DNA of 64,000 nucleotides from Chelonoidis abingdonii (taxonomy: Eukaryota; Chordata; Testudines; Testudinidae): NCBI RefSeq assembly GCF_003597395.2, contig NC_133771.1:136859694-136923693 (forward strand), written 5' to 3'. Below the pieces are notes generated by a model. The model searched no databases and was not told the origin of the DNA. It saw only the letters and a list, made by a program, of their open reading frames with translations. The position numbers and the translations under genes were made by a program. Shown piece by piece: positions 20,408 to 32,633 of the stretch (its first letter is position 1; the number at the start of each line of letters is the position of its first letter).

Positions 20408-20562
20408 AGGAGAGGTAATATCTTTTATTAGACCAACTTCTGTTGGTGTGAGACACAAGCTTTTGAGTCACACAGAGCTCTTCTTCAGGTCTGTGTAGCT
20501 CAAAAGCTTGTCTCTCTCACCAACAGAAGTTGGTTCAATAAAAAGTATTACCTCACCTACCT
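20408..20562. repeat. Hairpin repeat, Penelope-like element end
   Basis: Left arm gaggtaatatcttttatt, gaccaacttctgttggtg, acaagcttttgagt. Right arm (inverted) actcaaaagcttgt-like, caccaacagaagttgg, aaaaagtattacctc. The loop contains agctcttcttcaggtct. The layout equals that at 54535-54716. I recall such arms as ends of reptile Penelope-like elements, but there is no RT part here to prove it. Confidence 0.5.
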
Positions 20563-20779
20563 CATCTCTCTAATAGCGTGGGACTGACATGGTTACAACT
20601 ACACTACACAGAGCACAAGACAGTGGAGGATCAAACCTTTTTCATCACCCTACCATGATGGAATAGGGCTATTCAGGCAAATATAGTTTATTGTTGCAAT
20701 ACAGTGCAAGGCCTACCAGAGTCAGAAACCCTGCCCCATGCACACATTACCCACTACCAAAGTTCCCTGTAAGCTGTGT

Positions 20780-21195
20780 GGCCGTGCAGCAGGCTATCAA
20801 GAGACACAGAGGCGGGGAGAGGCACACCTCGCCCAGCTCAGTCTCGCTGAGGCTGCCGGGCAGAGGAGCCCTTCCCACAGCCTGGCCCAGGCCCAATGGA
20901 GCTGCCACCACTGGGGAGAGGAGCTCCTCACCCAGCCCAGCCCCACTGGAACTGCTGTGGCCCAGGACAGGTGCCTCTCACCCGGCCCCAAGCTGCTGCA
21001 GTGAGAGAGGGTTGGGGAGAGTCCTTTCTCCCGGGGCAGCCTGCACCCCAAACCCCTCAGCCCCACCACAGAGTCCTCACCCTCAGCCTGAGCATCCTCC
21101 CACACTCCGAATCCCTCAGCCCTACCCCCACCACACATCACCTCCATATTGGTGCCCATAACAAAATTCATCCCACACATGGACGTAAAAAATTA
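20780..21195. repeat. GC-rich interspersed repeat fragment
   Basis: Pro/Ser/His-rich open frames on both strands come from C-rich DNA. No splice context or domain supports a gene. Wording resembles the other GC-rich dispersed repeats of this window. Confidence 0.4.
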
Positions 21196-21264
21196 GAGGG
21201 ACCACAGCCTCACACTGTTAGAAATCTTCTGGCTGCACCCCTTCAATACCCGCTCCTCAGAACT

Positions 21265-21383
21265 AGGATTGCCAATTTTGGTTGGGCATATTCCTGGAGG
21301 TTTCATCACATGAGATAGTCTTTAATTAAAGATTAATCTTTAATTTCTGGAGACTCTAGGACACTCCTGGAGGGTTGGCAACT
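21265..21383. mobile_element. Short hAT-like MITE
   Basis: Inverted ends aggattgccaattttgg and gagggttggcaact surround a core with tttaattaaagattaatct. It is non-autonomous. No target duplication was established. Confidence 0.6.
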
Positions 21384-23213
21384 GTACTCAGAACAAGTGT
21401 CCTAGTTACGCATTTTGAAAATCCTGTTCCCCTCTTTACATTAATAAAGGAGGAAGTAAAGTTGATCACATCTATTCCACATGGGAAGATTACTTGTTCT
21501 TTTTCTATGGAACAACTGTGATGGCTTTTTTTAAAGCAAAATCTGGCTAGGTACCAACTTCAGCTAAACCACTATATGACAGATATATCCAGCTGCACCC
21601 TGGCTGCTAAATGATCCATCCACGGAACTGACCACATGCTGGTCACTTAGTTCTTTGGGATTAACTGTCCCTTCCATCAAGTTGGTTTAGACTAATGTTG
21701 CTGTTCATCATGTAATGCAAATCTTCCTAAGAAAGACACTTATGCTATTGATTACAAAGGATGTCCATTTCGACAGCCATTATATAACAAAGGTCAAACC
21801 TTGTGTGCAGCACATTTGCTGCATAAGCTTGAGAATTACCTCATGATACTGATATTTCACAAGTGTCACAGACTATTTAAATGTGCACCCTTTGTACTAA
21901 ATGACATTAAATATCTTGTTTAGCACCATTAAGGGCTTATTTATGCCACTTAAGAGCTGAACTACGGAGTGTGAGGGCACATGCTGCCTAAATGTCCACC
22001 TGAGACATAATGCCTGAGAAATGCCCAGAGAGAGAGAGGACATGCCACCTGCACATTGATTTGAAATATAATGGTTGAGAAGCAGTAGGTGTAGCCGTAG
22101 GGAGGGCAGATGCTGCCTTATATCAAAGGTCAGATCCTGGGCAATGCTATGCCTTCCTTGTATTATTCCTGTGCTGGAAACAAGTCACCACGCTGCCTTA
22201 AATGAGCAATTTAGAATTCCCCTGGTGTGGGAGAATCCCTAGCCAGCTGAGAACCTGAATAGCCAGCTCTGCACCTTCTTCTGTTCTCCCCAGCAGAGGG
22301 GCATGTCTGTGGTAGGAGGAGATTTGACTGGAGCATGCTGCATTCAGGCGCTGTCTATACTAGGAAATTAGGTCAGTATAACTATGTCACTCCAGGGTGT
22401 GAAAAATCCATACCCCTGAGCAATGCAGTTAAACTTACCTAGCCCTGGTGTAGACAACGGTAGGTCAATAGGAGAATTCTCCTGTTGACCTAGCTACCAC
22501 CTCTCAAAAAGATGGAGTACCTACGCTGACAGGAGAACCCCTCATGTTGGTGTAGAGAGTGTCTTCACTAAAGCATTAGTGTGGAGCAGCTGCAGCATTT
22601 TATATTCACAGACAATCCTTGAAGCTGAGGATTGAGGCCAAAGTCTCTAGCAGCTCTATAAGGAGCACAGTGAGAGCCATCTTTGCTACATCTTTAGGAA
22701 GATATAGTCAGTACTCACTAGTGCAACAGTGCTGCACTATATAATTTGGCTACAATGAGATGTCTGCCCCCTGAGCAGCTCCAGATCATGGAGCAATTGC
22801 AGGTGTCCTCTGCCCAGAGGCTTACACGATGCTTAGTCATTTTCTAAATAGGATGTAGAAGAGTTATACATCATTAAGTGGCTATTGTATGGTCAGGATT
22901 TGGTCCTTTGGTTTGAAATGCTTCCTTCTAAATGCAAATTAGTGTAGGGACATGTGGGAATTTTTCCATTCTTTTTCAATAAAAAAGACAAATCAAAACT
23001 GAATTAAACCACAGAAGAATATTTAGTGTCCACGAAAGATCTCATAGGGCCTGACTCACCAATGCATTACCCCTATTTTACTGTGGTGCCACTCCACTCA
23101 CATTGGTGAATCAGATCCATGGTCTATAAACTGCTTGTGTGCCCAGGAGAAGTATCAGTCAGCCTGTATATTTTATCCTGACTTCCAAAACAGTTAGCAG
23201 CTGTACACAATAT
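21384..23213. other. Gene-free stretch with one MITE fragment
   Basis: Mostly sequence without recognised features. A MITE-like piece at about 22345-22600 starts gctgtctatactagg and contains an internal palindrome around ggagaattctcctgttgacc. Confidence 0.5.
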
Positions 23214-23345
23214 ATTATTATTATTAGTTATTATTAGTTATTATCTATATGGTGGTAGTGTCTAGGAGCCTCAGTCATTGACCAAGAAGTCTCTGTGCAA
23301 ACACAGAATAAAGACAGTCCCTGCTCAAAAAGAATTTTGTTCTAA
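23214..23345 (+). repeat. Ancient interspersed repeat fragment
   Basis: An ATT-rich start, then gtctaggagcctcagtcattg and acagaataaagacagtccct. The same family recurs at 34275-34430 (gggccccattgtgctaaat, gcaagagcaggctct). I know it as a widespread old amniote repeat. Confidence 0.5.
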
Positions 23346-23859
23346 ACCTACCCCATCAGTAATGCTTTCTAGGTATACTTGGGTCTGATTCTCTCCTCAC
23401 TTGTAGCACTGTAAATCAGGAATGACCCCAATGAAATCAGTGGAGTTACACTGGCATAAAATTAATGACCCACAGTGGTTCAGCAGCCTGGGAAGCAGTC
23501 TAATAAGTGGCACTGAGGTTCACCAGCAGCTATAAACCCAATCTGACAAGCCAGCGAAGGCATGTCATACTGGCAGTGTCAGCAGGAATCTGAAACACAC
23601 TTTTTGAGCTGAAGAGAGACTCCCTCCTGCTTAGTACTCATATTTCCCATCATCACATGTGTAGCCAGTTTACATGTGTCAGCCATAAAAATATTAGTGT
23701 TGCTGAGACCAGAAGTTAAGGTTTTGCATTATGGCGAGTTAATGAATGTGTTGTTTAGCATGTATCTTTATCTATTGCAAATGGAGGGGAGTTCCTTGTG
23801 GGGTGTTTAGGTATGGTAAACAAGGTTTTCCTAACCTGTCAGCTCCCTGTGTGGAGCGC

Positions 23860-24772
23860 ATCTGTAGCTGGCATGATCAGTTGGGCAGTTGCATATAACA
23901 ATGGAGAGTGGCTAGGTGTGCTCACCAAGCTGGACAATCATTTGAAAAAATATGTGGACTTTTTAAAGGGGGTATAGTGAAGTGGACAGGCCTCCCTCCT
24001 CCAGGGTGAGTGAGGGAGCATTATATGCCCCTTGGAGGGTGGAGCTGAAGCCTCCCCGCCCTGCTTGCTGGAAGGAGAGGAGCGGGGCCGGAAGTATAAA
24101 AGACCAGACCTGCAGCCCATTCTGGGGGAAACCTGCAGAGGAGAAGGACGTCCCGCTGGTTCTGGAGCAGCTCAAGGCAGATCCCCTGCCTAGCTTGATC
24201 CACGCCCCAGGTGTGGACGATGACTGGCCTGGAGTGCTCACTACCATTTACCTGGAGGAGCCGGAAGGTACCCACCTCAGGGGAGGCAAGAAGTGGCCCA
24301 GGGGCAGCCAACTGATGTAGGGTTGGCTGCAAAGCCCAGCCCCCCAGCGTTGGCGTGTTGCAGCTGGATCCCCGCTGACCCTAGGGCAGCTGATTCTGCC
24401 CCTTCCAGGGCCTGGGCTGGGATGCGGTGGAGTAGGGAGGGCGCACGTCCCCCTGCAAGCCCAGGCCCCAGCCTACTTTTTAAGACTGAAGTGTTTGCCC
24501 CTTAAGACTGTTAGAGGACAGGCTGCCTGAGCCCAGGCAAGCCCAGTACTCAGGTAAACAAAGACAAGCCTGGAGACAGGCTATCGCAGTCCTCCAGGGA
24601 CCTCCCTCCTCCGAGGTGAGTGAAGGAGAGTTACAGGGGGGAGTTGGTTTCCCAAGTATGTGACCCCTAGGAAGTGGTATTCACAGTTGTGACCAGAGTG
24701 GTCATTGTGGGACAGCTGCTGGAGGAATGGCAGGGTCAACATAGGTGATGCAATGTCTATACTCAAGGCCAG
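23860..24772 (+). mobile_element. Harbinger right-arm copy B, left piece
   Basis: Positions 23876-23985 match 16280-16410 (gttgggcagttg, atggagag, tatgtgg...tttttaaag), and 24640-24772 match 16425-16535 (gacagctgctgga, gtgaccaga). Between them about 610 bases (23990-24630) are inserted. On the right the copy is split by another Harbinger element and resumes at 27516. Confidence 0.6.
23990..24630. mobile_element. Insertion in copy B, with flanking 28-bp near-direct repeats
   Basis: The insertion is bordered by cctccctcctccagggtgag (23991-24010) and cctccctcctccgaggtgag (24600-24619), and includes a TATA-like gtataaaagacc near 24091. It may be a solo LTR of a Gypsy-type element. No protein is encoded. 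Confidence 0.4.
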
Positions 24773-24864
24773 GTCTACACTGCAACTTTAAATCGGTTTA
24801 ATGGCCGATATACCGATTTAACGCTGTATCCGTTCACACGACGTCGTCATTAATATCGAGTTAA

Positions 24865-24964
24865 NNNNNNNNNNNNNNNNNNNNNNNNNNNNNNNNNNNN
24901 NNNNNNNNNNNNNNNNNNNNNNNNNNNNNNNNNNNNNNNNNNNNNNNNNNNNNNNNNNNNNNNN
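24865..24964. other. Assembly gap (100 N)
   Basis: A round-number gap of unknown true length inside Harbinger copy D. It probably hides the N-terminal part of the Myb-like gene and part of the left arm. Confidence 0.99.
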
Positions 24965-25224
24965 GTGGACGTCGGTGGCGATACCTGCTGTCTGTTGTGT
25001 GTGGCTACACCGTCACACAGGAACACCTGAATATTTCAAACTATTACAAAATGCGACCTTGTATGAGATCACATTGTGCTCTGTAAGTGGGGAAGTTGGT
25101 GTTTCTATGTGAAAGGTTACTATCATTGCTCTGTAAAAGGTAATCTTCCACATTACTTATCACCCTGGTTTGCCTTCCCCATGCAGCTGCACCTTCTCTG
25201 AAGTCCCTATGCCATCACAGCGTG

Positions 25225-25545
25225 CTGTGATACGGCGGTAGGAAGAAGAAGACGCGAGATGAAATGTTCACAAAATTATTGAAGTAACCGCAATGGAGGA
25301 TAAACACGGAATGATTGGAAGATGTGGTTAGCAAAGTAAGGAAGATGCCAGTGAACGATCTGAGAGGGCTAGGCAGGAAGACCAGCGTTGGAGAGAAGCA
25401 ACGCTGGATCTGCTGCGTTCTCAAACTGAAATCCTCCAACGCATGTGCATCTTCAGAAGAGCAGCACAGTAGCAGAGTGCCGCTGCAGCCCCTGTATAAC
25501 CTCCCTGCAAGCCCACGTCCATATACTACCTCACCCAGCGTGTAA
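25225..25545 (+). pseudogene. Myb/SANT-like partner C-terminal part, copy D
   Basis: Across two frames the plus strand reads KKKTRDEMFTKLL, then QEDQRWREATLDLLRSQTEI-like residues and a tail VPLQPLYNLPASPRPYTTSP. The same tail pattern (LLRHLMELQESQQEH, LPLHPLYNHLSSS) occurs at 36972-37251 in copy E. The N-terminal DNA-binding part is lost in the gap or deleted. Confidence 0.55.
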
Positions 25546-25867
25546 GAACGCGTGGGGAAGGCTTCTGCACCGCCTACTCCTCCACACCCCTGCAGAGTTC
25601 AAGGAAAAGCTGTAATTACGCTACGTGGCTTCATAGCCTTTCCCTTCCCCCTCCTTCCAAAGCACAGCAGCCAGGACACGTTCCTATTCTCTGCCTTTTT
25701 TATAGTTCCTTGTAATAATCAATACATCGAAAGGGGTCGGCGGTTGCTTACAGGGAATCTAGTAAGAAAAAAACTCAATGATTTTACAGTATGCATAATT
25801 ACTGTTAATGATAATAAAGGATTTTTAAACGATACAGAATTTATTTCCTTCACAACCTGTAATTGAA

Positions 25868-27240
25868 AGGGGGGGTGGTGTGCTTACACTGAATAAGTCC
25901 ATCAAGTGCGAGAGGGTTCATCAAGGGGAAGCAAACAGAGTCACACCGTACCCTGGCGTGCTGAAACTCGTTTTCAAGGTCTCTGATGCGCAGCGCCTCC
26001 AGTTGCTCTTTACTATTCCGCCTGGTCTTCTGTGCTCCGTACTCAGCGGCCAGTGATTTGCTCCAGCCTCCCACCCAGCCATAAATGTCTCCCCCTTAGT
26101 CTCACAAATTGTGGAGCACACAGCAAGCAGCATAGCAAGCGGGACATTGGTTTGGCTGAGGTGCTGAGCGAGTAAAGTAATGATCGCCAGCGCACCTTTA
26201 ACGGCCAAATGCACATTCTACCACCATCCGGCACTTGCTCAGCCTGTAGCTTGAACAGCTCCTGACCCCTGTCCAGGCTGCCAGTGTATGGCTTCATGAG
26301 CCATGGCATTCAAGGGTAGGTTGGGTCCCAGGTAACTAAGGCATTTGAACATTCGGTTATTTTCTGGTCTGGGAAGTAATTCCCTTGCTGTAGCCGTTAA
26401 AACAGACTAGTGCTCCTGAAAGCAAGAGCGTCAGTCATAACCCTCCTGGCCATCCCACGTGGTAGTGGTGAAACGCCCTTGTTCCACCAGTGCTTGCAGC
26501 ACCATTGAAAATACCCCTTGCGTTCACGTACTGGCCCTGTTCGTGGGCCAAGATAGGATATGGGTTCCATCTATGTGCCCACCACAGTTCGGAAAACCCA
26601 TTGCAGCAAAGATGCACTATCACCGCACTTCCCAGATCCAACCCTTTCGTAGCACAGTTATACATTGGCTACTTGCATCACTGCAGCCCCCACAGTAGAT
26701 TTCCCACTCCAAAATTGATTCCTGACTGACCGGTAGATCTCGCGTTGCAATCCAGAGGCATTTGCCACTCGCTCTCACTGTGAGGGCTGCTCTCATTTTA
26801 TTACGGCGTTTCAGGCAGGGGAAGCATGTCCAATGTTCTAAGAAGTGCTCTTTCGCATGCGAAAGTTTCGCAGCCCTGCGAATTGTCCCACACCCGTCAA
26901 AACAATGCTGTCCCACCAGTCTGTGCTTGTTTCCCCAGTGGCGTTCAATGGGTAGAAGATGCCCTGTTAATAGCAGTAGCTCCAAACGCTGGGCAGCGGT
27001 TATGGGATTCTGCTCCATCTGTCATCGCTGTCCTCGCCGCTCAGCAATAGCTGCCTCCTCCTCTCCTCCTGCTTTGCAGTTCATTTGTTCAGTATATGTC
27101 AGCACGAGAGTACGCGAGGTGTTGACAACGGTCAGGATACCGTTTGTGATCTTCAGGGTCCATGATTGCTGTGCTATGGCGTTGCTCAATGCACTCCGGC
27201 GAAAAAGCGCCAAAGGGTTGTCTGCTGCCTTCACAAAGGG
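25868..27240 (-). pseudogene. Harbinger transposase, broken copy D
   Basis: Minus-strand pieces in order: RNFRMRKSTS-like (about 26900), IYRSVRNQF and GKSTVGAAVMQVANV (about 26690-26720, frame-shifted), HIDGTHIPILAHEQGQYVNA-like (26520-26600) with the first D, VSPLPRGMARR-like (26450), then MPWLMKPYTGSLDRGQEL (26250-26309), RMCIWPLKV and GETFMAGWEAGANH near the C-terminus. Many frameshifts. It is a different subfamily from copy E. Confidence 0.75.
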
Positions 27241-27515
27241 AGGGTGAGGCTGTACCAGCCACCCCGGGCAATGTTTTCATGCCCCATCGGCACTGTGCTC
27301 TCAACACAGAAGTTGGGAACTATGGGATAGTGAAGGACAGGCTAGGCTACCCACAGTGCACCGCTCCTTAAATCGATGGTAGCCTTGGACCATGGACGCA
27401 AGCAATCGATTTTGTGATCGCATTGTGGACGCGCAAAACCGATTTTATAACATCGGTTTTGTAATATCAGTTTAAACTACTTCGAAATAATCGTGCAGTG
27501 TAGACGTACCCTCAC

Positions 27516-27680
27516 ACTACATCAACAACAGTAGGGTCGACCGTGGCTCAACACCATGTGGGGAGGTGAAATTACTGTGTCAGTATAATGAGGCACCTAC
27601 ATCAGCAGAAGATGTAGTGTAAACACATGCACAATTAGGTTGATACAAGGCTACTTATGTTGCCCTAACTTCGCAGACCT
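27516..27680 (+). mobile_element. Harbinger right-arm copy B, right piece
   Basis: It resumes copy B after the nested element and matches 16540-16700, for example aacacatgcacaattaggttga against gaaacatgcagaactaggttga. It stops at about 27680, where another MITE starts. Confidence 0.6.
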
Positions 27681-27684
27681 TAAT

Positions 27685-27957
27685 CTGCACTACAAAGTTT
27701 TGCCAGCAAAACGATGTCCTTTAGAAGTGTGGAAAAAAGTCATGCCCCCAGCCGACATAGCTATGCTAGCAAAAACCCTGCTGTAGATACAATTACACTA
27801 TGAGAAGAATGGTTCTGTCATTTTAGCTAATGTTTGGCGAAGTGATGTAGCTATGTAGATAGAAATCCTGTCAGCTTATCCTATGTCTCCAATAGGGGGT
27901 TCTGCCAGGATAGCTATGCTGGTGGCAAAGGCCCTGTAGTGTAAACAAGGCCTGCAT
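27685..27957. mobile_element. MITE
   Basis: Inverted ends ctgcactacaaagttttgcc (27691-27710) and aaggccctgtagtgtaaac (27928-27946), with ccgacatagctatgctagc and aggatagctatgctggtgg as inner arms. No coding part. Confidence 0.6.
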
Positions 27958-29377
27958 TAACCATGTTTTTGAGCGGTTCTTTTCCCTTGTTTCTTGAGGA
28001 AGAGGTGTTAATGAGGGGCCACGATTGGAGGGCACCTGTGGGAGGGGAATGATCTGCCACTTTAGCTACCAGCTCTTCCCTCCTTGTGCCCCTGGTAGGG
28101 CTGGAAGGGCCATGGGAAGAAAGAAAGATGGTAACTGATAGGCTTTGGGAGGTACATCTACCAGCTGGAGGCAGCAAAGGGAATAGCGGGGAGCCCCAGG
28201 TGTCCTATCCAGTTCAGGGAGCTACTGCCAAGGAAGGGACTCTACACTGCCCTCTGCATTACAGGAGTATTGTAGATGTGTGGAATGGCCCTTTCACCTC
28301 AGTGGGGGTGTGCTCAGATGAATAGGACACCCCAAAGAGATTAATAATCTAACACAATAGCTCTGGGTGGTGTGAAATGACCCATTCATCTCAACTGCAG
28401 TTCCCTATTATCTCAGTTTCAGCTGTGGAATACTACTGTTCAAGGTAATTTCACTATGCATGTTGGTTTTAGAGCAACTGGAATATTAAAATCTTCTTAC
28501 TGGGGCAGGGGTGGACAATATCTGAGCAACACCTGAACCAAATTACTCCAAACTTGCACCATTGCCTCTGTTGTGGCATACCAATATCCTAGATAAAATC
28601 ATTATGAATGTGGATTTTAGAGAATTTTGAAAATTAAAAAGTGCTCATAATGCAGGGGGAGGACATATATTGGAAACCTTTTGATCAAATGGCCTAAATT
28701 TGCATGTATATTCTATTTCAGTCCTTGAATAGCTTTTGAATCATTGCTTCCCCAAAAGGGAAGTGGATGGTGAAGATTATCCACGATTGATCCTGAGAGA
28801 GTAATATCAGGATCAGAACCATAGTTTGAGCCTCAATATGTGTGTGGTTTTTAAAAAAAAAAATTGGATGCCGTGTGATTTTTTTTTTTTTTTAAGTGGG
28901 ACTGTATCTCACTCAAACGATTTCAAAAATCTTGACTATTAAACCAACCCCATGGCTATTTTCAATACATGGGTCTTTTGAGGGCCTCTTTCCCCTAATG
29001 GATTTTCTTTTACCCTAACCTATTTTTCTGTTGTGCTCTCTGCGCTCTGTCATCTATGTATGGTACATGCAATGGTAGAAAGGGACAAATTTTCACATCC
29101 AGAACCAGTCTTTCAGCCCCACAAAGTCAGCGGTTACCCTGATTTTGGGAAATCAGGAATATAAAGGCTAATTTCATTTTTAAAGGTGATCTGTAAATGG
29201 GCAATAACTGAGACTGTGCCTTTGTTTCATTTTTTCAGATGTGTAAAGAAGACATGAAGATTGAGGGCCTAGCTATTTTATGTTTGTATGTTTGTTTTGG
29301 TTTTTTTGGGGAGAGAAGATATATTTATGGGGCCTCTTTTTATATTAAAAAACCATGTCTTGTCTAGCCTGAGGGAT
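27958..29377. other. Gene-free stretch
   Basis: No gene, RNA or repeat boundary was recognised. Poly-A and poly-T runs occur at about 28852-28894. Confidence 0.5.
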
Positions 29378-29638
29378 TTATGCTTTGTCTTTATCTAGAC
29401 TAGAGTTGGTCCTGTTATAATTTGAGCTAATAGATCGTAAATGCTAATTATGTTGATAACTGAGGCTCTCCACAAATGTTTGTTCTGGAGCACAAAGTTT
29501 TGTGGTTTGCCTGAGGCTGAACCCCCATGTCCTGATACAAACATTTGCAGAGCGTCTAGATTAGCATTTACAATCATTTAACAAGCAATTGGCAATCAAT
29601 TACAACAGGAGGACAAACACTAGTCTAGACAAAGCCTA
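29378..29638. mobile_element. MITE
   Basis: Ends tgctttgtctttatctagac and tagtctagacaaagcct are inverted. The left one has a 3-base insertion. The middle holds no gene. Confidence 0.6.
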
Positions 29639-30014
29639 TGATAACAGGAGAACTAGTGAAATGATGACATCACAAGAGTCAAGAGACAGAATATTGAGCA
29701 ACGGAGAGGGGAAGGGATTTTAAATCACACTTTGAAAAACTCTGTTTTCTCTGACTTCGTTAACCTTGATTTAACGTCAGTGCCAAATGAATATTTTGGA
29801 TAAAGGGTGCATGGGTGCAATTACTGGGAGGGATGAGAGAAACCAATTTGCCTCCAGATTTTTACTATCCTAGAGATGTCAATGTAGATGCAGGGTTAAT
29901 GTTGTATTCTCATTCCTGATTCCATTGTAGCATTTTTTAATGTAGACTGAAGGGTTATCTTTGTTAGACAGCCAGTACCACCCAGCTATCCACAAGCCAA
30001 ACATTAGTTACGCG

Positions 30015-30173
30015 CAGGACCGCCCAGAGGGGAGGGGCAAGTGGGGCAATTTGCCCTGGGCCCCACAGGGCCCCCAAGAGAATATAGTATTCTATAGTAT
30101 TGCAACTTTTTTTATGGAAGGGGCCCCCAAAATTCCTTTGCCCCAGGCCCCCTGAATCCTCTGGGAGGCCCTG
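30015..30173. mobile_element. Short hAT-like MITE with 8-bp target duplication
   Basis: The ends caggaccgcccagaggggag and cctctgggaggccctg are inverted, with ggggcccc-rich inner arms. Flanks gttacgcg (30007-30014) and gttacgta (30174-30181) match at six of eight bases, as for an aged hAT duplication. Confidence 0.7.
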
Positions 30174-30344
30174 GTTACGTAGGCCTAGGAAGAAACTTCT
30201 CATGTGGGTAGGTTATTTATAACTGATCACTTGCCAAAACTGTCTTGAAAGTGTAAGCCAATAACAAGGATTGAAAAGAATGAATTGGGTCTACTTCTGC
30301 AGCAGGAGATTGCAGGAAACCTAAAGGTTCTCCCTCTTTGAGGC

Positions 30345-30605
30345 TATGTCTACACTACTACTTATGCCAGCATAATTTGTTGCTCAGGCGTGTGAATAAA
30401 CCCGTGAGCGACATAAATTACGCCAGCATAAGTGCTCGAGTGCACAGCACTATATCGGTGAGGGACACCCTACCACCACCAACACAGTGTCTGCCGCTCG
30501 CAGAGGTGGTTTTGTTATGCTGACGGGAGAGTTCTCTCCCCTCCCATTGGCATAGAGCTTCACCACACGCGCTGCAGCAATACTGGTACACGGTCGCATA
30601 TACAC
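30345..30605. mobile_element. MITE fragment
   Basis: It starts ggctatgtctacactac and contains two related inner arms, cataatttgttgctcagg and cgacataaattacgccagca. The right end is not clear. Confidence 0.5.
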
Positions 30606-31407
30606 AAGCAAACAGCTTGGCTATAAGTCAGCTAAGTCTCGGGTGTATAGCAAAAATCATTTTGCTAACCTTCCCCAGAAGCTATTTGCACAGTGTTGTA
30701 ACAATGGAGGGTGGGAATTCATGGCTTCCAAGGGAAGTCAAGGGAAGTCCCTACAAGTGATTGAAAACGTTTTGTAATGTTCAAAAACTATTCCAGTTAA
30801 AGAGGAGAGAGGCAAAAAACCAAACCAAAAAAACAAACCACCCCCCCAAACCAAACTTCTGATTGCAACTGCCAACAAGCTCTGGGCATCACAATTGCCT
30901 GAAAAACATAATGGGTTGTTGTTATAACAACCAGAGACCAGCTGACTGACCTCCCATTTCCTTTTGTCAACCAGCTGCAAGGCTTTTAGGTCAAGCAACA
31001 GCCTTGAATTGCACATTGACCACAGTTTACATGATTCCCTTGTGACAGCGTCATACACTTTTTGCCATTTCATTTTACTCAATTATTTGTTTAAATGTCC
31101 GAAGTTGCACTGCCTGATGTGAACATTTCAGTAGTATGATAGATAGCCTTATGCTTACATTCTCCATCTCCAAGGCAACATCACATCATCACTCTTTGTG
31201 CGTACGGTGCAGTGAGATAAAAAAAAAAAGGTACACTAAATTTCAAATCTAGCTATCTAATGGTGCTACCATGAGAGCAGCAACTTTAATAAAAATTTCA
31301 GATTTGCATAAGAGTGATTCAACCATGCAAGCGTGTTACAAATCTGTTTAAGCCTATGTAAACGCTGCATGTCCATTTATAGTGAACTAAACCCTGCAAG
31401 TTCACTT

Positions 31408-31620
31408 GGGGTATGGCTATACTGCCATTAAAAACCTGCAGTTGACCTGTGCCAGTTTACTTGGGCTCATGGGGCTCGGGCTAAGGGGCAGTTTTAATAT
31501 AGATGTTCAGGCTTGGGCTGGAGCCCAGGCTCTAGGACCCTGCAAGGGGGAAGGTGAAGCCCGAGTCAGCTGGCACGGGCCAGCTGCAGGTGTCTAATTG
31601 CAGAGTGGACATACTCTTGG
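31408..31620. mobile_element. MITE
   Basis: Ends ggtatggctatactgccatt and aattgcagagtggacatact are inverted, with tcgggctaagg and ggcttgggctggagcccagg within. Frames across it are not coding. Confidence 0.6.
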
Positions 31621-32630
31621 CAGTTCTGGTTCTAATGAACCCTCAACCTCCACAGGGCTGGATTAAGGCAATCTGAGGGCATAAACACACCGTTCATGGA
31701 AACCCCATGGCCCTGCCTGCACACTATGGCCCTTCCCTCATGCAGTGGCACCACTCCTCTTCGGGCAAACTTTGTCTGCTCCTCTGCTATCTTCAGTCAG
31801 ACAGAAGTCTGGTCTTTCATAGAGAAGGGAGGACTCCTCTCACACTCACCTGAGCAGGGCACTCTGTGAGGTAGCCTCTGTTGACGCCTCCCCATCAGAG
31901 CTATGATAGGATGGCAGCAAGAAGGTCTCCCCATCCCCCATGAGCCCTTTGTTGGGATGTTATTGGTATGGCACTCTTTAGAGCAGCAGGTTTCAGGGTT
32001 ACAATGAATGGGGCAGGTCACACCCCTTGGAGCCATTGTTTCATTGATCAGTTATATTTGGCCCATGTTTTCAAGCTTTTCTTCAGACTTATGAGAGTTG
32101 GAAACAATTTTTTTAAATGAAAGTTGAGATTCTGATCTCATCATGAGACTCCAGGAGCTGGGGTCTTAGACACAGACATAGAGAATTAATGTCTTAATCT
32201 GGCCCTGAATCCCCAAGGAAACTCTGTGGTACCCCACCCTCAAAACAACAACTCTGTACCACTATCAATACTCCCTCTTAGCTATCACCTACTGCCCCAG
32301 GTCCTGTTATCCCTCAGTTCCTACAATGGTAAGTGACTGTGCCATACTCATCAGTTATAAGAAAAAGAAAACCTGCTGGAGATATAACATGAAGTAAGAA
32401 TACTTACAGCTAGGAGGGAGAGAGATAGATGTCTAGCAGCCAGCTGCAAACTAGAGAGTTGTAGTTTGTCTCCACCACAGTTAAAGGACAAGCCCTAGAT
32501 AGGCAGTCCTTACTCATGCAAACCTCCCAACGAAGTCGTGCAAGGTTGAGCAGCTCTTGGCTGAGATGCTCTCAGAAATCAGTGGGAGATGAAGGTGCTT
32601 AGCACCTCTGAGGATCAAAACTCCACTGCC
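31621..32630. other. No gene seen
   Basis: A MITE-like start (cacagggctggattaagg) lies at 31653. Otherwise nothing is supported. Confidence 0.45.
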
Positions 32631-32633
32631 TAG

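Larger units (their letters stand above)
24773..27515 (-). mobile_element. PIF/Harbinger DNA transposon (copy D), nested in copy B
   Basis: Ends aggtctacactgcaacttt (24780-24798) and cgtgcagtgtagacgtacc (27491-27509) are inverted, with tcggtttaa-type subterminal words inside both. It encodes a transposase on the minus strand and a Myb-like partner tail on the plus strand, and is interrupted by a 100-N gap. The copy lies within the right arm of Harbinger copy B. Confidence 0.8.
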
